From Streptomyces longhuiensis (lineage in GTDB: Bacteria > Actinomycetota > Actinomycetes > Streptomycetales > Streptomycetaceae), in assembly GCF_020616555.1 (NCBI RefSeq), contig NZ_CP085174.1, forward strand, positions 62,001-126,000: a DNA stretch of 64,000 bases. The letters run 5' to 3'. Positions 15,717-24,112 of the stretch are shown one piece after another (the stretch's first letter is position 1; every line of letters begins with the position of its first letter). A program made the translations under genes and the position numbers. The notes under the pieces were generated by a model. It did not search any database. It saw only the letters and a program-made list of their open reading frames with translations, and was not told where the DNA came from.

Positions 15717-16603
15717 ATGGCAGCGACTTCTGCGCCGATCACCCAGACCGTGCGGATCGGGGGAGAAGCCGCGCCAGGAACGGGAGCTGCCGCCTGCGGT
15801 GAGCTGCCCTGGATCGAGGACGCGGGCACCGTGGCGCCCAAGGACGCCCGGGCTCTGTCGAAGCTGTTCTTCGACCGGCTCGACGTCCTGGAGGAGGGCA
15901 CGCAGGCGCACCATTACGCGCGCAACACCCTCCTCGAGATGAACCTCTCCCTGGTCCAGTTCGTCGCGCGCCGGTTCCGTAACCGTGGCAGCGGCGAGAT
16001 GGAGGACATCGTCCAGGTCGGCACGGTCGGCCTGATCAAGGCGATCGACCGGTTCGACCTGTCCCGCGAGGTCGAGTTCACCAGCTTCGCCGTTCCCTGC
16101 ATCGTCGGGGAGATCAAACGCTTCTTCCGCGACACCACGTGGGCCGTCCACGTCCCCGCCGCCTGCAGGAACTGCGGGTGGACCTCGCGCAGGCCACAGA
16201 GCAGCTCGCCGCCGACCAGGACCGTGAACCGACCGTCAAGGAGCTCGCCGCACACCTGCAGCTGAGCCAGGACGAGGTCATCGAGGGAATCGTCGCCTCC
16301 AACGGCTATACCGCCGGCTCCCTGGACATGCCGGCCGACGGCGGGGACAACCCCGGCGCCACCCGCTCCTACGCCGACGTGATCGGCGACGTCGACCCCG
16401 CCATGGAAGCCACCGACAACCTCCACATTCTGGCCCCCCTGCTGGACAAGCTCGAGACCCGTGATCGGCGCATCATCGAGATGCGCTTCGGCCAGGAGAT
16501 GACCCAGACCCAGATCGGCGCGGAACTGGGCATCTCCCAGATGCACGTCTCACGACTCCTCACCCGCGTCCTCACCCACCTCCGCACCGGCATGCTCGCC
16601 TGA
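15717..16603 (+). pseudogene. SigB/SigF-family RNA polymerase sigma factor with a frameshift
   Basis: ATG 15717 (RBS ggggaggga). The first part carries sigma region 2: LLEMNLSLVQFVARRFRNRG.GEMEDIVQVGTVGLIKAIDRFDLSREVEFTSFAVPCIVGEIKRFFRDTTW. At about 16158-16165 the frame shifts: inserting one C in gtccccgccgcc restores VPRRLQELRVDLAQATEQLAA and the rest continues cleanly through regions 3 and 4 (TQTQIGAELGISQMHVSRLL) to 16603. Both halves are well conserved, so this is either a very recent mutation or a base-calling error in a C run. It would direct the stress genes around it (PRC-barrel, hydrophobic protein, DUF5133, chaplin, PfpI). Confidence 0.85.
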
Positions 16604-16677
16604 AACTCCCCCGGGCGAACCGTGACGTGGCCTTGCCCGGACACAGCACAGGCCCCATCACCCCCGTAGGAGAATCC

Positions 16678-16932
16678 GTGCTGATGCCCCACCCCGCGAT
16701 ACTGCAAAAGCTTCTCGAGCAGTACAAGACACTCCTCGCCCTAGAGACCGAGAACGGCACCGTCCCCCTCCGACGCGAACTCGACGACGTCACCTACACC
16801 CTCTGCGTCTCCACCGGCACCCTCACCATCAAAGCGGCCCTCACCGCGGCACAACAGCAACTGGACGCCCACCTCACCGACCCCGCGCCCACACAGCGCG
16901 CGGCGCCAGGCGGCATACAGCTCACGGCCTGA
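16678..16932 (+). CDS. DUF5133-family protein
   Basis: GTG start at 16678 with taggag 8 nt upstream; protein begins (V)LMPHPAILQKLLEQYKTLLALE and has the signature RRELDDVTYTLCVSTGT. Streptomyces-specific small protein of unknown function, commonly next to SigB-like genes. It lies 75 bp after the sigma factor and may be co-transcribed. Confidence 0.85.
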   Translation: MLMPHPAILQKLLEQYKTLLALETENGTVPLRRELDDVTYTLCVSTGTLTIKAALTAAQQQLDAHLTDPAPTQRAAPGGIQLTA

Positions 16933-17332
16933 CCGCCTTCTACGCCCAGTCGACGACGCGCTTCACCACGAGTCGGAGCTGTCGTCACAACTGTCCGCTG
17001 GCTTCTCCCGTGATGGGGTCGAGGACGCGGGAGCCCAGCGGGTCTACACGTCACCGGCGCACTACTGCATCGACCACACGCACTCGCCTCACCACCTCCA
17101 GCATGACCCTGTGCGGGATCGAAACGGGCGAGCAGGCATCAGGCGAGGCGGTACCTGGTCCACACCACGTTCACGCAGACGGGCTGCCGCCCGATCATGG
17201 TCGCTGCGTTCGGAAACCCCTGCACCCGCCGGATTCCGGCGGGCACCGCCGATCGGTGCTCGTCCACAACTTCCCGGTCAAGGGTTCGTTGGGCTCAGCG
17301 AAACGCCCAGCCCATGACCGGAAGGTGTCGTC
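16933..17332. other. Intergenic region before the ADF/cofilin-like gene
   Basis: No protein-like frame was found in these 400 bp. The last 40 bp hold the RBS ggaagg for the gene at 17333. Promoters are not obvious by eye. Confidence 0.5.
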
Positions 17333-17737
17333 GTGACCAGTGCCATCTCAGTGGAAGACCGCTGTATCGACGCATTCAACAATCTCAAGAGGAGCCGGCA
17401 CGTCACCACCGTGCTGTACCGGCTCAACGACAACCTGGACACCCTCACCCTGGACTTCGAAGGCAATCTCACCCACGACGAACTCCTCAAAACCCTGCCG
17501 TCCGATCCCCGCTTCGTGGCCTACGAACTGTGCTTCGCCGACCGGGACGGCAGCCGCAAAGAGGCGATCCTGCTGATCTCCTGGACCCCCCGGGGCACCA
17601 GTGCCGAGCAAGGGACAGCACAGGCCACCTGCTACGCCACCCTCAGAAACCAGCTCGACGGCGTCAACCTCTTCATCGAGGCTGCGACCGAGTCGGATCT
17701 GGAGTACAACCACCTCGTCCACGTCGCCCGGGCTTAA
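17333..17737 (+). CDS. ADF/cofilin-like (actin-depolymerizing factor homology) protein
   Basis: 134 aa, GTG start at 17333 (ggaagg 7 nt before). It aligns end to end with eukaryotic ADF/cofilin: an N-terminal segment ISVEDRCIDAFNNLK (cofilin V.D.C...F..LK), strand VTTVLYRLND, HDELLKTLPSDPRFVAYEL (plant ADF HEDLAASLPADECRYAIFD), GSRKEAILLISWTPRGTS (cofilin ..I.FI.WSPDTAP), the long actin-binding helix QATCYATLRNQLDGVNLFI (cofilin KM.YAS.KDALRR.LDGV) and a final E/D...Y/V..V.RA. Length equals a single ADF-H domain. In eukaryotes these proteins sever and depolymerise actin filaments. The basic residues of the actin-binding helix are mostly replaced (one Arg kept), so the partner may be a bacterial actin (MreB, Mbl, ParM-like) or something else. 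No actin-like gene is in the window. The neighbours are stress genes. Confidence 0.85.
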   Translation: MTSAISVEDRCIDAFNNLKRSRHVTTVLYRLNDNLDTLTLDFEGNLTHDELLKTLPSDPRFVAYELCFADRDGSRKEAILLISWTPRGTSAEQGTAQATCYATLRNQLDGVNLFIEAATESDLEYNHLVHVARA

Positions 17738-17989
17738 CTCACTGCCGGTGATGCCTCGTCGCGCAACAGGACAAATCAGCAAGTGAGGCCCAAAGGCCGA
17801 ACTGACCGACGTTCACCTTGCCGGCAGGCGGCTGCCGACCGGCGGGGCATGGATGCACTGCAGACAGACAGCACGACATGACACGCCCGCACAAATAGGG
17901 ATCTATCTCGAGGCCGTCCAGGCATCCTGGCCCCTGATACAGCAGAGCAGTCCTGCAGCCCATGCCTCACGCCGGAGGAGGACTCACCG

Positions 17990-18396
17990 TGGAGCCGGAG
18001 CACGAGGCGGCACCGGAGCCGGTCGGCCGGATTCACGCGGCGCGGCTGGCCGAGGACCTGCGTGTAGCCACCGGTGAGGCGCGGCAGGCCGCGATGGTCC
18101 TGGTCGCACTGGTGCGAGACGCCCACCGGGCTCTCACTGACGCGGAGCGGCACCAGGCCGACACGAAGGCAGTCCGTTACCTGATCGAGGAAATGGTCGC
18201 GGCAGGCGGGCGGCTGGGCCAGATCGCCCTCGAACTCGCCCCCGCCCACCTGTCCGACCGGGAAGCCGCCGGCACCGTTCTCGCCCAGTACGCCCACGAC
18301 ATCGGCTGCGACATGGAAACCGTCCTCGCCACGCGCCGCTACGCACTCACCGGCAACCGCAGCGCACTGGAAGGCACCTGGATCCGCACTCTCTGA
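17990..18396 (+). CDS. Hypothetical protein related to the C-terminal domain of the 12016-12804 protein
   Basis: GTG at 17990 has ggaggagg 7 nt upstream and is preferred over the ATG at 17962. The 135-aa protein has RLAEDLRVATGEARQAAMVLVALVRDAHRALTDAERHQADTKAVRYLIEEMVAAGGRLGQIALELAPAHLSDREAAGTVLAQYAHDIG split by helices, and ends LATRRYALTGNRSALEGTW. The end matches LAARRYAISGDRRALNGT and the middle matches ELMLEVAPAHLSDAAAAHVLA of the other protein. It lacks the HTH half. Function unknown. Confidence 0.75.
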
Positions 18397-18416
18397 ATCG
18401 AGGTCGCCGGCATGCA

Positions 18417-18456
18417 CTTCAGGGCTGCACCCGGCGGAGCGGGTACAGCCCTGAAG
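18417..18456. terminator. Bidirectional terminator between convergent genes
   Basis: Perfect 11-bp arms cttcagggctg / cagccctgaag, between the rightward gene ending 18396 and the leftward repeat protein ending 18489. Confidence 0.65.
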
Positions 18457-18488
18457 ATTCCACGAGTTGGTGCAGGTGAGTGGTCAGG

Positions 18489-20068
18489 TCAGCTGGTGTG
18501 GGCCTTGCTGTGCGCCATGCCCATCGCGTGCGCCTGGCCGGAGTCGCCGCCGCGGGCACCGTGGCCGCCATCGGTCCAGGACGTGTTCCACGCGTCACCC
18601 GTGCTGCCGGTGTGGCCGGTCATGCCCGATTCACCGGACGTGGCCCAGGCGCCCTGCTTGCTGTCCTGGTGCTTCCAGCCTCCGTGGTGGCCACCTTGGT
18701 TGTGACCGCCGAGGATCGAGATGGTGCCGGCCTGGTTGCCGCCGGTGGCCCCGGAGTCACCCGAGTTGCCGCTGTTCCCGGACTGGGCCCTGTTGTTGCT
18801 GGTGGCGCTGCCACCGTCGCCGCCACGGCCGGTGCCGCCCGAGCGGGCGCCGGTGCGGTTGTCGGCCTGCGAAGAGGTGTTGTTGCTGCTGGAACGCTCG
18901 TGGTGACGGGTCCAGCCCCAGCGGTGCGAAGACTTCTGCTGCTTGGCATAGGCCCTGCTGTGCGCCATACCGGTCGCGTGCGCCGCACCGGAGTCGCCAC
19001 CACGGGCACCTTGCCGCCGGACGTCCAGGACTTGTTCCACGCGTCACCCGTGCAGCCGGTCTTGCCGGTGTTCCCGGAGTCGCCCGAGGTCGCGGAGGCC
19101 TTCGAGCCGCCGCTCATCCAGCTGTGGCCCCAGTCCGAGGCGCCCCAGCCATGACCACCGCCGCGGTGGCCGCTGTTGCTGCCGAGGATGGCGATGGTGC
19201 CGGCCTGGTTGCCGCCGGTGGAACCCGAGTCGCCCGAGTTGCCGCTGTTCCCGGACTGGGCCTGGTTGTTGCTGATGGCGTTGCCGCCGTCGCCGCCACG
19301 GCCGGTGTCACCCGAGCGGGCGCCGGTGCGGTTGTCGGCCTGCGAAGAGGCGTCGCTGCTGCTGGAACCGCCGTGGCCCCAGCTGCCAAAGGCGGGCAGG
19401 ATCCGGTACTGGCCCTCCCGGCCCCAGCTGCGCTGCTCCGACCACGCTGCGGCGTTCGCCATGCCCATGGCGTGGGCCGGGCCGGAGTCCCCGCCACGGC
19501 CACCGCGACCGCCCGACGTCCATGACTCGTTCGACGCGTCACCCGAGTTACCCGTCGCGCCGGTGTCACCCGAGTCGCCCGACGTGGCCGAGGCCCCGCA
19601 CCGGGCCAGGATGCAGATGTTCCCGACCTGGTTCCCACCGGTCGAACCGGAGTTCCCGGAATTGCCGCTGTTCCCCGACTGGGCCTGGTTGTTGCTGGAG
19701 GCGTTGCCGCCGTCCCCGCCACGGCCGGTGTCACCGGAAGCGACGCCGGACTTGTTCGACGCCGAGGCGCCGCTGAGTGCTGCCCTTGCCGCTGTGCCGG
19801 CCGGAGATGTCTTGCTTCGCGCTCGAGGCGGCGTGGCTGGAGCCGTGCGCCTTCGCCGGGCCGGAGTCCCCGCCACGGCCGGCGTCACCACCACTCGTGT
19901 GGGACGCGTTCGACGCGGTACCGGAGTCACCCGTCTTCCCGGTGTCTCCAGAGTTGCCGGAGGAGGCGTGCGCGGTGCAGTCCGCCAGGACACAGATGTT
20001 CCCGGCCCTGTTCCCACCGGTGGAACCGGAGTTCCCGGTGTTCCCCGACTGCGCCTTGTTGCTGGGGG
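18489..20068 (-). pseudogene. Gly/Asn/Ser-rich tandem-repeat protein, frameshifted and 5'-truncated
   Basis: Read leftward, three long repeats (each about 180 aa) share a Ser-Asn-Asn/Ala-Gln block, SGNSGNSGDSGSTGGNQAG, a short hydrophobic core (TISIL, TIAIL, NICIL), then SGDSG.TG.TG..GDA.N.SWTSGG, RGGDSGPAHAMGMA and ADNRTGARSGDTGRGGDGG. The reading frame must change at about 19010 (one G missing in ggcaaggtgcc) and about 19790 to keep the repeats. At about 20068 the frame meets a stop without a start, so the N-terminus and any signal peptide are gone. The composition recalls Gly/Asn-rich cell-surface or PGRS-type proteins. No function can be assigned. Confidence 0.65.
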
Positions 20069-20219
20069 GAGGGCGTCAAGCGATCGCTGCAGGTCGCCCC
20101 GGCTTCGATGTCGACCTGCGCAACATCGTGGCAGGGCGGGCCGCTCCCACTGCTCTTGCCGTCAAGCGGACCGCCCCAGCCCGCCGCCGGTCACCTCCAA
20201 GCACCCGGCGGCGGGAGTC

Positions 20220-20423
20220 TCAGTCTGCCTGATTCTCACCGGGCCGCTGCCTCCAGCCCGTGGCGGCGCGGAAACCGTGAGTGAGTTGGCCGCTGTAAAA
20301 GTGCCGATGGGCGCCGTAGTACCCGGCTGACAGGGTGCAGCGCCGCGTGCTCTCGGGCTGGCGGATGAAGCAGATGCCGGGGATCTCCACGTTCTTCTCC
20401 AGCGTCTTGCGCTGCGCGCTCAT
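20220..20423 (-). CDS. Hypothetical protein (67 aa), coupled to the upstream zinc-ribbon gene
   Basis: ATG 20423 overlaps the tga stop of the preceding gene (atga), so translation is coupled. The protein MSAQRKTLEKNVEIPGICFIRQPESTRRCTLSAGYYGAHRHFYSG is basic with two Cys. No family recognised. Last gene of the operon below the XRE regulator. Confidence 0.65.
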   Translation of the reverse strand: MSAQRKTLEKNVEIPGICFIRQPESTRRCTLSAGYYGAHRHFYSGQLTHGFRAATGWRQRPGENQAD

Positions 20424-20782
20424 CGCCGCACCTGCCGCATCACGAGACGGAGCCATGTCCCCGGAGCGCAGAGCCCCGGGTCGTCGGTGCACTGCTCGCA
20501 GATCGCCGTGTGGTTGAGCTGTGCGGGATACACGCGGCGCATCGCGCAGGGGCGGCAGCCGCGGGGAAACCAGCGGGCTGCGGTGCCATGGGCGTCCGTC
20601 TCCCGCACGCCGAGATCGATAGCGGTGGAGTTGTCCAGGGCGACGGCGCACCACACGCAGGCCCTGCCGCACGCTTGCGGTTCGGACAGGCCGCCAGGGG
20701 GTGGGACATGGATGGGCGGCGCCTCAAGGGTGTTGCTCGGTCCGCTTCCCGCGCCGGACGCTCGACCCGTAATCTCGGCCAT
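20420..20782 (-). CDS. Cys-rich (zinc-ribbon-like) small protein
   Basis: ATG 20782 with aggag 6 nt upstream. Of 120 aa, the last two thirds carry pairs CGRACVWC, CRPCAMRR and ICEQCTDDPGLC, arranged as two likely zinc knuckles. Proteins of this kind are frequently encoded beside XRE/TPR regulators in Streptomyces. Function unknown; nucleic-acid or protein binding is only an inference from the knuckles. Confidence 0.75.
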   Translation of the reverse strand: MAEITGRASGAGSGPSNTLEAPPIHVPPPGGLSEPQACGRACVWCAVALDNSTAIDLGVRETDAHGTAARWFPRGCRPCAMRRVYPAQLNHTAICEQCTDDPGLCAPGTWLRLVMRQVRR

Positions 20783-20903
20783 GTCGACTCCTGTTGGTCG
20801 GCCGGCCCCGGGACCGTTCACGCGGTTGCCGGGGCGTTGTACGACTCATGGAATCGGCGCGCTACTCAGGGTGACAGTGACGGGGCGTCCTAGTTTCTCG
20901 ACG

Positions 20904-22115
20904 CTATGCGCCGACCCCCAGGAACTCGGCCAACGGCCGCAGCCCCGGAGGGTGGTTGGGGAGCGCCCACAGATCACGAACGATGGCTACCGCCAGGGTG
21001 TGATGCTGCATCCACGTCGGCGCCACCCGGCGGAGTGACTCCAGGGCCTTCACCGCCCCCACCGCGTCGCCCAGATCCGTATGGGCTCGGGCCACGTCCA
21101 GCAGCAGCCACGTCCGCCACGACGGCGGGGTGTCCTTACTCAGCCGCATCCCCTTCGCCAGAGTCAGAGCCTGATCGGGGTGCCCATACTGCACGGCCAG
21201 CCGAACGCGCTCGATACGCACCGACGACGGGCTGAACACGCTGACCATCCGGCTGTCGCTGCCCTGCGGCAGCTTCGCCACACGAGCGGCTTCCTTCTCC
21301 GCGGTCTCCATCAACGCAGCGGCCCGCTCGTAGTCGTTGCTGCGCGCGGCCGACGTGGCGGCCGACATCGTCAGCCCGCCCCAGACCTTCAGGCCGTCAG
21401 CGGTGCCCGTCAGCCCGCTCTCTTTCGTGTCGTCCGCAGCGTGCAGGGCGATACTCAGGGCGTCACCGAGGCGCCCCTGCCGCTGGTAGGTCCACGCAAC
21501 GGAGTTGACGATCATGGGGCGTAGCAGCGGGTCGGACGAGCGCCCCGCGGCATCTATGGCGCGCTCCAGGCCGATCAGCGCGAGATCTGTTTTCCCCATC
21601 CGCACGGCGACGTGCCCGGCCAGCTGAAGGGCCTTGGCCAGCGCCGCGAAGCCGGCGCCCCGTTCCGCACGGTCGGGCGACGCCGTGGCGGTGCGCGCGT
21701 CCGAAATCATGTCGGGAAGCGTCTTCATCACGGTGTCGAACTCGGCCGCGTGGTACTGCGTCCAGCCGTCTGCGACCTGCTCGCGCAAGGAGGACAGTGA
21801 GAAGTCGGGGCTGGGCGCCTTCGGCTCGGCCACCCAGAGCACCGGCATGATGGCGCGCCGCACGGCCACGAACCGTGGCCCGTCGTTCTCCCCCGTCGAG
21901 ACGGCAGGAGGGTCCCCCAGAAGGGTCGTCAGCTCCACGCCGAGGCCGTTCGCCAGCGCGTGGAGCGTAGGCAGGCGCGCCGAAGTCTTCCGCCCCTGCT
22001 CAAGCTGCCGGATCACGTCCACCGACAGATCCGAGCGCTCGGCCAACTCCTCTTGGGTCAGGGAGGCCAGGCGGCGCAGGCGCCGCAGCGTTCGCCCCAG
22101 ATCGTCGGTAGCCAC
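20904..22115 (-). CDS. XRE-family HTH regulator with TPR-like sensor domain
   Basis: GTG start at 22115 gives VATDDLGRTLRRLRRLASLTQEELAERSDLSVDVIRQLEQGRKTS..., a canonical XRE HTH in residues 5-60. The remaining 340 residues form helical repeats (for example ERAAALMETAEKEAARVAKLPQG and DQALTLAKGMRLSKDTPPSWRTWLLLDVARAHTDLGD). This architecture is the large family of Streptomyces regulators that sense peptides or small molecules via TPRs. The frame is open 20 codons further upstream but those residues look non-coding. A fragment of a paralogue lies at 3040-3165. The preceding SRPBCC frame overlaps its start. Confidence 0.88.
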   Translation of the reverse strand: MATDDLGRTLRRLRRLASLTQEELAERSDLSVDVIRQLEQGRKTSARLPTLHALANGLGVELTTLLGDPPAVSTGENDGPRFVAVRRAIMPVLWVAEPKAPSPDFSLSSLREQVADGWTQYHAAEFDTVMKTLPDMISDARTATASPDRAERGAGFAALAKALQLAGHVAVRMGKTDLALIGLERAIDAAGRSSDPLLRPMIVNSVAWTYQRQGRLGDALSIALHAADDTKESGLTGTADGLKVWGGLTMSAATSAARSNDYERAAALMETAEKEAARVAKLPQGSDSRMVSVFSPSSVRIERVRLAVQYGHPDQALTLAKGMRLSKDTPPSWRTWLLLDVARAHTDLGDAVGAVKALESLRRVAPTWMQHHTLAVAIVRDLWALPNHPPGLRPLAEFLGVGA

Positions 22116-22801
22116 GCAGCCACCGTACGCCGACCTGGCGGCCAGGCAGAGTGCCCATCTGGTGCCACGTCGCACCGTCCCGCACTACGGGGACGCTGTT
22201 CTTGATCCCCCTGCTTGTGGAAGTCGTCGCAACGGTCACGCGGAGAGATCGAGGCGGCTCGCCTGGACTTGACGGAGGGTTCCCGCTTTCCATTCTCATG
22301 ACGAGAGTTGCGGGCAGGCTTGCGGGTTGCCAGGTCAGAGCTGTTGTGGTCCAGACGCGGAGGGCCCAGGGCATGTTGGAGTGCGGCCGGAAGCTGCTCG
22401 GACACCTCGTCCCCCAGGCGCTCGAACTCTCCTTTCAGGAGGGGCGTTGCCAGTCGCGCGATCCCGTGGAACTCGACGTGCGCCCGGTAGGTGATCCGGG
22501 TGCCGCCTGAATGCGGCTCGAAGTGCAGGTCGTCCGTCGATGTAGCTGTCTTGTTGCGCCCGACGAAAGTGAGCCGGTCGTCGCTCATCCGCGTCAGTTC
22601 GTAGCGAAGCTCGGTGCGGCGTCCACGGAACGAGGAAACGTTCAGCCACTGCGTGCCCACCCTCACCGGAGCGCCGGCGCTGAGGGGCCGACAGCTGATG
22701 GTGCCCGGGTCCCACTGTTCGGCGTGGGAGAAGTCGGCCATGTAGGCCACGATCTCGTCGCGCTTGCGGTCCGAGTGCATGACACGTTCAACCTTGATCA
22801 C
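22058..22801 (-). CDS. SRPBCC-family protein with aberrant C-terminal extension
   Basis: ATG 22801. Residues 1-145 are a START/SRPBCC fold: MIKVERVMHSDRKRDEIVAYMADFSHAEQWDPGTISCRPL, then LTRMSDDRLTFVGRNKTATSTDDLHFEPHSGGTRITYRAHVEF. Such proteins bind hydrophobic ligands (polyketide cyclase-like). The family usually stops near residue 145-150; here the frame continues 100 more residues of low-quality sequence and overlaps the start of the XRE regulator. This suggests that the original stop was lost by a junction or an indel. Confidence 0.75.
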   Translation of the reverse strand: MIKVERVMHSDRKRDEIVAYMADFSHAEQWDPGTISCRPLSAGAPVRVGTQWLNVSSFRGRRTELRYELTRMSDDRLTFVGRNKTATSTDDLHFEPHSGGTRITYRAHVEFHGIARLATPLLKGEFERLGDEVSEQLPAALQHALGPPRLDHNSSDLATRKPARNSRHENGKREPSVKSRRAASISPRDRCDDFHKQGDQEQRPRSAGRCDVAPDGHSAWPPGRRTVAAWLPTIWGERCGACAAWPP

Positions 22802-22901
22802 TACGACTCCTGGGGGTCACATCGTGTTCCGTGCCCGGGCCGGGAACGACTGTCCTTCTTCCTTCCCTTACGCGATCATCGGACGCAGGTCATCTCGGTG
22901 C

Positions 22902-23027
22902 GGCGGCTTCGCCCTGGCGAACGCGCTCCACCGCGCCGCCGGCCTCCGCTTCTGCGCGCTGCCCCTGACACCGGAGCGCATCTACAGCCGGATCGGGGAG
23001 AGCCGGTCGATCCGGACGGTGCGTTGA
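22902..23027 (+). pseudogene. C-terminal scrap of a xanthine dehydrogenase-type molybdopterin subunit
   Basis: The last codons GGFALANALHRAAGLRFCALPLTPERI match the end of aldehyde oxidase/xanthine dehydrogenase large subunits (AIANAV..ATG.R..DLP..P). No other part of that large enzyme is present. Confidence 0.5.
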
Positions 23028-23072
23028 CACTCCGGACCGGCGCGCCGGTCGCCTGCCCGGTCGCACGTGCCG

Positions 23073-23408
23073 TCACACGATGCCGGTGACCGTGATGGTG
23101 ATCTGTGATGTCGCGGTCGGATCCCTGGTTTTCAGGAAGGTCTCGATGGCGGTGCGGGTGGCCCGGGTGACGTCAACGGCTCGCGCTTCGGCGCGTGTGA
23201 CGATCTGGATCTCGATCCTCCAGGGTTCACTGGCGCCGGTCCGGCTGACCCGCAGCCCGCCGGGCGGCGAGGCATGGCCGAGCCGGGTCACCGCCAGCGC
23301 CGATCGCAGCCGCTGCGCCACGTCGGGCTTGAGGAAGGCGACACCGGGCACCCCCTGGACCGTCCTGGCCAGTGCCTCCGCCAAAGCGGCCTGCGCCTGC
23401 TGGTTCAT
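23073..23408 (-). CDS. Asp23-like small protein, last gene of the ECF operon
   Basis: 111 aa from ATG 23408, overlapping the previous stop (atga). AQAALAEALARTVQGVPGVAFLKPDVAQRLRSALAV...WRIEIQIVTRAEARAVDVTRATRTAIETFL...ITITVTGIV has the strand-helix pattern of the Asp23/Gls24 alkaline-shock domain. Co-transcribed with the anti-sigma-like gene and ECF sigma factor, and functionally tied to the divergent Asp23 operon at 24948. Confidence 0.7.
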   Translation of the reverse strand: MNQQAQAALAEALARTVQGVPGVAFLKPDVAQRLRSALAVTRLGHASPPGGLRVSRTGASEPWRIEIQIVTRAEARAVDVTRATRTAIETFLKTRDPTATSQITITVTGIV

Positions 23409-24112
23409 CCTTCCCGGCCTTTCTCCGTGGTGGCGGACGCGTCCTGACAGGCCGGTGCGTCGTCGCCGCTCGGCGCATGGTCGGCGCCTACGTCGTCGCC
23501 GGCAGATGCTTCATCGCCGACCGGTGCGTCGTCCAGATCCGTGATGCAGATGTCGACGCCGCCGATGTCCAGGCCGAGACGCCGGTCCGCGGCCTGTTCG
23601 ACCCGCGAGCGGACCCTGTCGGCCAGTTCCTGCAGATCAGGGGTCGACCAAGGCGCGCGGATGCCGATGCGCACGGTGACCTTGCCGGTGCCTGATGCCG
23701 TCGCGGGGTCGATCCGGCAGGATCCGGCCCGGACGCCGGGTACCTGTTCGGCGGCGGTGCGCAGGGTACGGGCCGCGACGGACTCCATGATCCACATGTG
23801 GTCGGCCGGGTCGCTCAGGGGCAGCGGACGCCCCGGTCGCAGCTCCAGACGGACGACGTCCATGACGCGCTGCGTCAGCGCGGCGGGGTCGAACCCGGAG
23901 GAGACCTCGGCTTCGTCGGTGGCGTCCTCCATCTGCCGGACGGCCGTCCCCAGCTGGTCGAGGTCCTGGACGGCTCTCTCACAGTGGGGGCAGGAGTCGA
24001 CGACCCCGTCCTCCCAGTCGCTCCACACCTCGAACAGCATCCGTCCGCAACGGAGCTGCTCGTCGTCGGAGTCGGGCGGCGGAGAGGCGGGCGGGTGGAT
24101 GCGGGTGGTCAT
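23405..24112 (-). CDS. Asp23-domain protein with N-terminal zinc/anti-sigma-like motif
   Basis: ATG 24112 overlaps the sigma factor stop (atga). The N-terminal 45 residues contain LRCGRMLFEVWSDWEDGVVDSCPHCERAVQDLDQL, with CPHC suggesting a ZAS-type anti-sigma zinc site. Residues about 80-190 (RVMDVVRLELRPG..., RTLRTAAEQVPGVRAGSCRIDP, GKVTVRIGIRAPWSTPDLQELADRVRSRVEQAADRRLGLDIGGVDICITDL) are an Asp23/Gls24-like domain. The Asp-rich tail is low complexity. I infer it restrains the sigma factor of the same operon while touching the Asp23 network. Confidence 0.7.
   Translation of the reverse strand: MTTRIHPPASPPPDSDDEQLRCGRMLFEVWSDWEDGVVDSCPHCERAVQDLDQLGTAVRQMEDATDEAEVSSGFDPAALTQRVMDVVRLELRPGRPLPLSDPADHMWIMESVAARTLRTAAEQVPGVRAGSCRIDPATASGTGKVTVRIGIRAPWSTPDLQELADRVRSRVEQAADRRLGLDIGGVDICITDLDDAPVGDEASAGDDVGADHAPSGDDAPACQDASATTEKGREG

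Noticed and set aside
18489..20068. Repeat region considered as a non-coding satellite
   Set aside because: Repeats are preserved at the amino acid level across frameshifts, so it derives from a coding gene.
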